Assembly (NCBI GenBank): GCA_027924585.1
Contig: BSBM01000826.1
Span: 9,021,501-9,085,500, forward strand
DNA: 64,000 nucleotides
Source: Larix kaempferi
Lineage: Eukaryota; Streptophyta; Pinopsida; Pinales; Pinaceae
Direction of reading: 5' to 3'
This document shows positions 56,880-64,000 of this stretch, in pieces (the stretch's first letter is position 1; every line of letters starts with the position of its first letter). The position numbers and the translations under genes were made by a program. The notes beneath the pieces are model-generated. The model was not told where the DNA came from and ran no database searches. It was given only the letters and a program-made list of their open reading frames with translations.

Positions 56880-57992
56880 GGTTATGGGCCCACCACGCTT
56901 CCGCTACCCAACTTTATGTGTACGATGAAGAACATCTTTAGTAAGTACTACGATAAGTTCGTTCTAGTCTTTATTGGCAACATTTTGATCTACTCCAAGA
57001 ACGAAGAAGAACATGAGGAACACCTCCGAATTGTTTTACATATACTACAGGAACACAAACTGTACGCCAAGTTTAGTAAGTGCGATTTCTACAAACCCCA
57101 TATTTAATACGTAGGACATATCATTTCCAAAAAGGGAATAGCCGTCTACCCCGAAAAGGTCAAAGCTATTAGAGAATGGCCCACACCTATGTGCGTATTC
57201 GACATAAGATCGTTTTTAGGTATAGTCGGCTACTACCGAAAGTTCATTGAGAAATTCTCATGGATTGCATGTCCCATGACTGCCTTGGAGAAGAAGGAAA
57301 ACAAGTTCATCTTGAGGGCTAAGTGCGAAGAAAGATTTCAAAAGCTGAAGAAAATATTGATTAGTGCACCGATTTTACGAATTGTGGATCCCAATGGGGA
57401 CTTCGTTGTCTGCATGGACGCAAGCAAGGAAGGACTTGGGGGAGTCCTTATGCACGAAATTTTTTCCATATGCTACGAATCAAGGAAATTGAAAGAACGT
57501 GAGCAGAATTACCCTACGCATGACCTCGAACTAGCCGCCATTATCCATGCTCTGAAGATGTGGCGACACTACCTTATGGGAAAGAAATTCCTACTGATGA
57601 CAGAGAACATGAGTTTGAAGTATCTTTTCGACCAACCCGACCTAAATGCTAGGCATGCAAGGTGGTTAGCCTTCCTTAGCGAGTACCATTTCGATCTAAA
57701 ACACATAAAATTCAAAGAAAACAAGAATGCAGACACCTTGAGCCTACAAGCACATATGATTTATGAAGTCACGGTGAGTCAAACTAACTCAGAATTGCAC
57801 AACAGGATTCGAACGGCAAGTAAGAGTGACCGATACTACACCAAAATCCTTGCAAAGACCCAAGAGGACAGCTTATTCCAACAACAAAAGGAATATAAGA
57901 TAGACGAGTCGAGACTACTATGGTCAAAGGAGATACTTTATGTTCCAGAGAGTGGAGACATTAGATTGAACATCCTCACGGAATTTCACTAG
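56880..57992 (+). pseudogene. Gypsy RT (C-terminal part) and RNase H, right copy
   Basis: Starts abruptly after the D5 LTR with GGTTATGGG, the equivalent of 41352. A short scrambled deletion follows, then 'NFMCTMKNIFSKYYDKFVLV', where the catalytic box reads FIGN and has lost both Asp. Then 'IRSFLGIVGYYRKFIEKFSW', RNase H 'VVCMDASKEGLGGVLM', 'DLELAAIIHALKMWRHYLMG', 'LFDQPDLNARHARWLAFLSE' and 'ENKNADTLS'. The frame from 57189 is open for 267 codons to 57992. It duplicates 41352-42314 with fewer stops and continues into INT. Confidence 0.9.
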
Positions 57993-58853
57993 AAACCCTA
58001 TTCGGGACATCCCGGATATCAAAAGATGATATCGGCAGTAAAGAAACAGTACTTTTGTCCTAATATGTAAGCTGACATCGCCATGTTCATCGCGAAATGT
58101 CAAGAGTGCCAACTGGTCAAAGCAGAACACCAACACCCCTCCGGGTTACTACAACCCTTACCCATTCCAGAATGGAAGTGGGAGGTAATAAGCATGGACT
58201 TCATTACGGGCTTACCCAAGAGTAAGGGACAGAACGATTCTATCTTTGTAGTGGTAGACAAGTTGTCTAAAGCAGCCCATTTCATACCAGTGAAATATAC
58301 CTACAAATTTGTACACATTGCAAACATCTTCTTAAAGGAGATCTTTCGATTGCATGGGATACCAAAGGAAATCATGTCCGATCGAGACGTGAAGTTCACT
58401 AGCAACTTCTGGAGAGCATTGTTCTTCGGTTTGGAGACATAATTATAATTCAATACGGCATACCATCCGCAAACCTACGGACAAATGGAACCAGTAAACC
58501 AAATTCTTGAGGACATGCTGAGAATGTATGCCATGAACAACCCCACTAAGTGGAAAGATTATTTGCACCTCGCAGAGTTTGCGTACAACAGCGGTTATCA
58601 AACCTCGGCCAAAATGAGCCCTTTCGAAGTACTCTACGGAAGGAAATGTCGGACACCCATGACTTGGGACAGTCCTGTAGAGAGACTTACATTAGGACCT
58701 GACCTATTAAAAGACTTGGAACAACTAGTCTCCAAGGTACAACTAAACTTGAAAGAAGCACATGACTTCCAAAAGAGTTATGCGTACAAGAAGAGGAAAG
58801 ACAAAGACTACCAAGTCGGTGAACATGTGTTTCTAAAAATAAAGGCAAAATGA
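57993..58853 (+). pseudogene. Gypsy C integrase
   Basis: The zinc-binding region lies around 'SGHPGYQKM' and 'CQECQLVKAEHQHPSG'. The catalytic core has D in 'SMDFITGLPKSKG', D in 'MSDRDVKFTSNFW' and E in 'GQMEPVNQ', so the DDE residues are present. It then runs through 'HLAEFAYNSGYQTSAKMSPF' and 'YGRKCRTP' to 'YQVGEHVFLKI'. Stops: TAG at 57990, one near 58069, TAA near 58440, TGA at 58851. It inserts element cDNA; here it is inactive. Confidence 0.9.
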
Positions 58854-58859
58854 AGCTCA

Positions 58860-59249
58860 TTGAGCTTAGGACGTTGCGGGAAACTAGCCCCTAGGTTTTG
58901 TGGACCTTTTGAGATACTGGCCAAGAAGGGCCCAGTGGCATACGAGTTAGCCTTACCAGCTCATGTACAAGTTCATAATGTTTTTCATGCTTTATTATTA
59001 AAGAAATATGTATACGATACTAAACATGTTATTGATTATTCCTTATTATAGGTGGAGCCCGAAGGGGAATTCATGCCGAAACCACTCCACATCCTGGATA
59101 AAAGAGAGGTGCAACTGAGGAGGAGGACCATTACTCAGCTGAAAGTGAAATGGAGGCACTTCGGACCAGAGGAGGCTACTTGGGAGAATGAGACAACCAT
59201 GAAAGAGGCATACACTGCCTTGTTTCATGACCTAATTCCTAGTCCCTAG
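58860..59249 (+). pseudogene. Gypsy C integrase C-terminus and chromodomain
   Basis: 58860-59051 reads 'LAPRFCGPFEILAKKGPVAY' and 'VHNVFHALLLKKYVYD', the GPF/Y module. After a TAG at 59049 a chromodomain follows: 'PLHILDKREVQLRRRTITQL', 'KVKWRHFGPEEATWENE' and a final 'YTALFHDLI'. Chromodomains steer chromovirus integration towards marked heterochromatin. The Trp and Glu of the 'EEATWE' core are kept. This places gypsy C among chromoviruses. Confidence 0.85.
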
Positions 59250-59273
59250 GAACACTGGGATAGTGTTGTTTCT

Positions 59274-59286
59274 AAGTGGGGAGGGA
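59274..59286 (+). promoter_or_regulatory. Gypsy C polypurine tract
   Basis: AAGTGGGGAGGGA immediately before the LTR start TGTAATATCCCG at 59287. Confidence 0.8.
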
Positions 59287-59324
59287 TGTAATATCCCGAA
59301 TTTTGAACTAACTATTTCTGATCT

Positions 59325-59937
59325 TATATTGGGCCACGACCCCAGCATATATGATGTATTTTGAGTATTGGGAATAAGCCCTAGTGCATATGATTTACTC
59401 TTTTTACAGACTGACATATTGGGCATGGACCCTGACTGACTCCATTATTTGATTATATATTGGGCAAGGAAGCCCTAATGTTTTGATTATGTTCTTTGGC
59501 ATATGATGTGGGTACAAGCCCTAATACATTGAGATGGCCTTTTTGTTACTTACTATGCAGAGCTATGATTTTTCATGATTGAGTTATGTGGTGTGTTGAG
59601 CATGGACTCAGAACCACACAGATGACCTACGTACTGGGCAGAAGCCCCGATGTACCTAGAAGAATGATTATGTACTGGGAGTAAACCCTGATGTACATTG
59701 AGTGTTGGGCATAAGCCCTAGAGCACTCCAAGCTTGATAAATGAATACCGGATCCGAGGCCACTTGAATATTCTAGATGTGCCTCAAAACCACATTCTAG
59801 CACTAGTGTTGAGCAGGAGGCTCTGGAATTGCACTAGTGTAACGCCCATGTGAAAGTGTTGAGTTAAAAGGCTCTGAAGAGCACTCAGGGTTACTAGATC
59901 TCAAAGTGTTGAGTCGAAAAGACTCTGAATAGCACTT
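59325..59937 (+). repeat. Array of about twelve hairpin modules in the gypsy C LTR (right copy)
   Basis: Clear modules (outer arms; inner arms): 59325 TATAT/ATATA; GGG/CCC. 59587 TGTGGT/ACCACA; TGAG/CTCA. 59631 GTAC/GTAC; GGGC/GCCC. 59670 ATGTAC/GTACAT; GGG/CCC. 59700 GAGTG/CACTC; GGGC/GCCC. 59801 CACTAGTG/CACTAGTG; GAGC/GCTC. 59855 AGTG/CACT; GAG/CTC. 59904 AAGTG/CACTT; GAGTC/GACTC. Weaker members lie at 59363, 59415, 59459 and 59500. Spacing between outer and inner arms is similar throughout. Confidence 0.8.
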
Positions 59938-61281
59938 CTATTTTCATCACATTTATTTAATTTGGTTAAATGATTCATATTCTATCTACCATCAAATACT
60001 GCGGGAACTATCATGTTAAACGAGGGAATCCGACATGCAAGAAAGAGACTAGAGGTGCTTATCCAAGATTACCAAAAGACTGTCCAAAGAATTGGGCCTT
60101 GTCCTTACTATTAAAAGAAGTATCATGCGAAGATACATAATTAAATAAAAGATATTTACCATAACTTAAAGCATGGGTTGACTAAGAGTAGCCTTATATA
60201 AATAACATGCTTAAGGATCTCAAAGTTAAATATTATTATTAAAAAGCTTTAATAATAATGATGTTAATATTTATTTATAAAATATAATTATGGCATATAG
60301 TTTATGCATAGTTGGCTGCAACATTATTTAAATATTATTAATATTAAGTAAGAAATATTATTATTATTTTTATTATTATGAAAAGGTTTATTTAAAATAA
60401 CTTCTAGTTAAAACAAAGGAAAAGTCCTAGCTCCACAAGGACTAGATATTTGAGGATAATATCTTTTAACGAATATTAATTATTTAATTTAAAGAAACTA
60501 ATTAATTATTCAAACATCCATAATTCAAGACTCCCATACATAAAGAGGGAAGATCCCAAGAATGGGGATCATCTTTTTCATTATCATTCTCTTATGGTAA
60601 TTAGAGAGAATTTCTTGTCTGCTCCAAGAATTGAACCAGCCCCACATAAAATTTCAAATCTGAACCAGCACGCAAACCTAGGGCCTCTATCTCTTATTGC
60701 ATGTTGGAACCATCTCGGGGGGATCCAGTTAGAACAAATAATGGTCTAAGGGTCATGGTTTGGAGGAAGATGGTAGCCCCAAAGTTATCCAGCTAAGGAA
60801 TCATCCTAACAGGTTAGCTAAGCTCAGAATTTTCTACATTAATCATTGTTTGAGTGTGCAGGTCTTGCAAAGGAGAATCGAGCTTCCATACAACCAGGTA
60901 CGAAACCATAGTTCCTCATTTCAAGTTATTATTTAGCTAAGAGTTATTAATTAAATTTATATCTCAGTATTGTTTTTGTTTCCCCAAACCGGTTTAGTAT
61001 GATTTTCTCATAGAGCAAAGGGCCTTCAGGCATAGGCTCTCGGGTTGTTTTTATTTACAGTAGCAAAATCCTTTAAACCTTAAATCTCTTAACTCAGGGA
61101 TGTTGAATGAAATACCAATCGACGGTCTAGCAGGTCTAGCCCAGCTAGCCTGTGCTAGACACCATTAACATCAAAAACTTAGAAACCTAAGTCATTATCA
61201 TTAACTGTTCTTAAAACTTGATAGTGATTTTCATGGCTTCGGTTTCGAAGTATTCTTTTAGGACATGGTTGTATTTATTCC

Positions 61282-62360
61282 TTTTTTTTTTCCAAGGAAA
61301 AAGTCAGTAATTTTATTTCATAAATGAACAAAATTACATTCAGCACATGTAAAAGGATCACTAAGATCCCTACATTGTCGTATATCTCTGTCTTACCTCA
61401 ACATCATAAGTGATGTCCCAAAAATCATATATGTCTGTCCAAGACAGCACGCTAAAACCTATTACAGATTTCAATTGCAGTGTATTTGCTGTTCTACAAG
61501 TATCAATGTAAACGACTGTCTACAGCCCACTTATAACCAAAAAATTATATATGTATCAAAGAAGTCCATCGCTGGTTGTTCGCCGCTATGGTCTCGATCT
61601 CAAACTCTTAACCACAAATTAATCCAGGTATTCAGGAATACCATCACAACACATAAATAGTCAGCCTAAACAACAAGCTTTACTGGTAGCACAGATTCAG
61701 TAGCAACATAATATCCACGAGAAAATGTAGTAGCATGACTCGGCCACAAAGCCCGATCAGAAAGAAACCATGAAAATATGGAAACAGACACAAATGCGTA
61801 GAGAGACCAACTAAAAACCTAGTCAGAATAGAAATTGTATTCTGCCATCACGGTCTTACAGGCTAGGAATCCCCTCGTTTGTCCAGTATCTGTGTTAACA
61901 GACCAGTCTATCCATACAGCTAGTATGTAATTATAATCAGCCCGGTATTGTTCTAATCCTCCATACGGTTGTCCCCAAAGAAAGGCCTGTGAGTATAGCT
62001 GTAGATACCTTCAGTGGAATGTATCTTGATCCTCCATGTGCCAAAAGGCAGAGATTGATTTGTCGATTCTTTAGATAGCAGGTCAGCCATCCCATTACGC
62101 TCCCTGTAGATATGTGAGAATGTAATACAGTTAAAAGCCTGTTTTAACCATAATACCTCCTCCAAAATAGGTGAGAGAACCATTACATTACATTGTGTAA
62201 TCTCCTTGGCCCATTCAATAACAATCAGAGAATCGCCAAAAATCTGGAGAGTTAAACAACCCTGTTCAAGTGCGAAAAGCATCAGTAATTTAAGAGACAT
62301 CAGTTCAGCGTAGTTATTTGAGCCACTCCCCAAACCAGCCATTATATGAAAATAATGGGT
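61282..62360 (-). mobile_element. 5'-truncated LINE inserted in the gypsy C right LTR
   Basis: 1079 bp flanked by an exact 17-bp target duplication ATGGTTGTATTTATTCC (61265-61281 and 62361-62377). On the minus strand it ends in a poly(A) (T10 at 61282-61291 on plus). It is absent from the left LTR at about 26690. It carries only the 3' end of ORF2 and the 3'UTR, as expected from incomplete target-primed reverse transcription. Confidence 0.95.
61953..62360 (-). pseudogene. LINE ORF2 C-terminal RNase H domain (partial)
   Basis: From the truncation point to the TAG at 61953. 'GSNNYAELMSLKLLM' carries the catalytic Glu, 'LQIFGDSLIVIEWA' the second Asp and 'NGMADLLSKE' the last acidic residue, the RVT_3-type RNase H at the end of many plant LINE ORF2 proteins. 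The first catalytic Asp is lost by truncation. The frame continues upstream into LTR sequence by chance, giving a longer ORF that is not real. Confidence 0.85.
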
Positions 62361-64000
62361 ATGGTTGTATTTATTCCTATCATTTACGTTCTGGGAATTA
62401 ATTCTCTTTTCCACGTATATTTTTAATATAAGGACGTGAGTCAACATAGGTAGAGACCGAGTATTGAATCCCTCAACCAGTCCTTTAAAACAACAAGAAG
62501 AAAATCGCAAGGCTTAGACGTTTCAACAAACATTTGTTATCACAAGCTTCACCCTACAATAGTAACATAGTAATTCCTATCTTTCTTCAAATCAAAATCG
62601 CAGACATTTAAACATGCAGACGTAGACAGAGCAACGGTTTAACGAAATAAGACTTTCAGAATTTAAGACGTTAAGAAAATCAAAATGCAGGCTAAGTGAC
62701 CACGATTCTCTCGTTGAGTAATTATGAAATCGGGTCTGTTATTCTTTAGTCAGTCAATAGTCAACCCATTGTCTACCATAATGAAGATGCAACAGGTATG
62801 CAAGAAATACGATTTCATAAATCATAGGCTCAGACATTTGCATCACACACCATACGTTCATAATCATTTAGCCCAAAACCGTGATGGGCTTTCCTACCAT
62901 TCCAAGAATCGAATTCTACAGTGAAATGAATTTTTACTTAACATTAATTTCATTTCCTTTAGCACATCAAACCACAAGTCAAGAGATCAAATCCCATTAA
63001 CATTTTCATGAAGACTCTGCTATCTTACAAATCACTAGCAACTTAGTACTTAGGTACAAACCCTTTCTATTTCAATCAATCAAACGAACAATAGCTAAGG
63101 GTTACGTTCCTTCACCTAAAACGCAGGAATATTTACAAAGCCCGAATTCAACATCCACTCTACAAACAAAATGATTGACCTTCCTTATAGAACAGTTGGA
63201 TAGACACAGGTCAAGAGGTCGAATCCCATTGATGACTTCATAGAAATCGTGCTACCGTAAAATCGTCGAAGCTTAGTATTAAAGCATAGACTCTTTTTTT
63301 AAAACAAACTATAAATTAGACAGAGGCACCACCGATGTCAACGAATACAGGATGCCATTTGAAAATACCAATTCGACTACATACAGGGTAGAGCAACGAA
63401 AGTACATGCTGGATTTAAAACTAGACTTTTCCATACATACTCCATCAGAAGAAAAATGCAAAAATTAGGAAAGATTGCGAATCATTATAGAAGTACACAA
63501 AGGTCCAACATCTCTACATACTTTTAATACATGCTCAGAGTTCATCTGTTCAAACTCAAGTCTTATATTATGGGAATTACATCCTGTTATAACAGCTTAA
63601 AATTCTTCATAGAGCCGAAGGGCACAAAACATTACACAAAAACCAGAAAACCCTACAGGGTTATGATGCTTCCCATCCAAACAATAGATACATTTAATTC
63701 ATCGTCCAGCCAAGGGCGACCTTCCATACTTCAAAGTAAACTAGTAGGACAAAGGGCTCCACGAAGTCTCCCATAACCAAAATATACAGTACACCCGCCA
63801 TAGATGCGAGAGGAAAGGGCAGCGTTGGTAAAAACCTGGACTTACCACTTCCATTTCCCAAATCGTCGAAGGTCCTGGCCACCTACAACAACCCACATAG
63901 AGGAATTCAAAACCATCACATGCCATATCAATAGAAGATACAGGTTAAATCCTGAGGTGGTTAGCAATCAATGGATAAATGTAGAAGTAAGAGAAAAGGA

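Larger units (their letters stand above)
24675..64000 (+). mobile_element. Gypsy C: Tekay/Del-like chromovirus with very long LTRs and multiple nested insertions
   Basis: Left LTR 24675-32030, PBS, gag, PR, RT, RNase H, INT, chromodomain, PPT, and right LTR from 59287 past the window end. LTRs start TGTAATATCCCG and the left one ends GGGACATTACA. Without insertions the LTR is about 4.55 kb. A chromodomain after INT and an initiator-Met PBS support a chromovirus, and long LTRs fit Tekay/Del. Nested inside are a solo LTR, copia B, the D cluster and a LINE. RT/RNase H is partly present twice (41352-42314 and 56880-57815), so the two ends may derive from different gypsy copies. Confidence 0.85.
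59287..64000 (+). repeat. Gypsy C right LTR (runs past the window end)
   Basis: Aligns with the left LTR from its first base; 64000 corresponds to about 31094, so roughly 940 bp of LTR remain outside. It lacks the solo LTR of the left copy but has a LINE insertion at 61282-62360. No coding of its own. Confidence 0.9.

Noticed and set aside
62361-62510. LINE ORF2 starting at 62510
   Set aside because: 62361-62510 is LTR sequence shared with the left LTR. The open frame crosses the insertion junction by chance.

Overview
This window is plant nuclear repeat DNA with no cellular single-copy gene that I can recognise. It is almost wholly nested LTR retrotransposons (Ty1/copia and Ty3/gypsy), two LINE remnants and noncoding minisatellites. 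The dense nesting, long LTRs (about 4.5 kb in one family), solo LTR and tandem LTR arrays suggest a large seed-plant genome, perhaps a gymnosperm. The species cannot be read from the sequence.

Layout. (1) 1-22493: copia A, minus strand, decayed, its 3' LTR cut by the window start. It is interrupted at 3142-18822 by a Tat-like Ty3/gypsy element (717-bp LTRs, near-perfect TSD), also minus strand. The Tat element has gag, PR, RT, a degenerate RNase H, INT and, 3' of INT, a separate archaeal-type RNase H. In its 3' part it carries a plant-mobile-domain (PMD) gene in antisense, with its own TATA box, a predicted 5'UTR intron and upstream ~150-bp repeats. (2) 22494-24674: a LINE ORF1 relic cut by copia A, then AT-rich DNA. 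(3) 24675 to the window end: gypsy C, plus strand, a Tekay/Del-like chromovirus with ~4.5-kb LTRs. Its left LTR holds a 2.8-kb solo LTR and its right LTR a 5'-truncated LINE. Copia B (34226-41090, same family as copia A, nearly intact pol) is inserted in its RT with a TSD. (4) 42315-56879: a cluster of copia-type D elements splits gypsy C. D1 is an internally deleted gag-PR element. D2-D4 form a minus-strand tandem LTR-internal array, and D5 lies in the opposite orientation. D2-D5 encode an unusual gag-like ORF with C-terminal repeats. About 0.95 kb of gypsy RT/RNase H is present on both sides of the cluster, so the flanks probably come from two gypsy copies joined by recombination.

The most interesting signals are the following. 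First, the antisense PMD gene and its repeat architecture, with two arrays of exactly 33-bp period at opposite ends of the Tat element. Second, about twelve hairpin modules in the first 650 bp of the gypsy C LTR, whose arm sequences differ but still pair. Third, the D family with its repeat-tailed ORF, tandem array, inverted junction and filler DNA.

The coding regions are mostly inactive. In the Tat element the pol frame is kept for about 6 kb with nonsense codons rather than indels, which fits 5-methylcytosine deamination of silenced copies.
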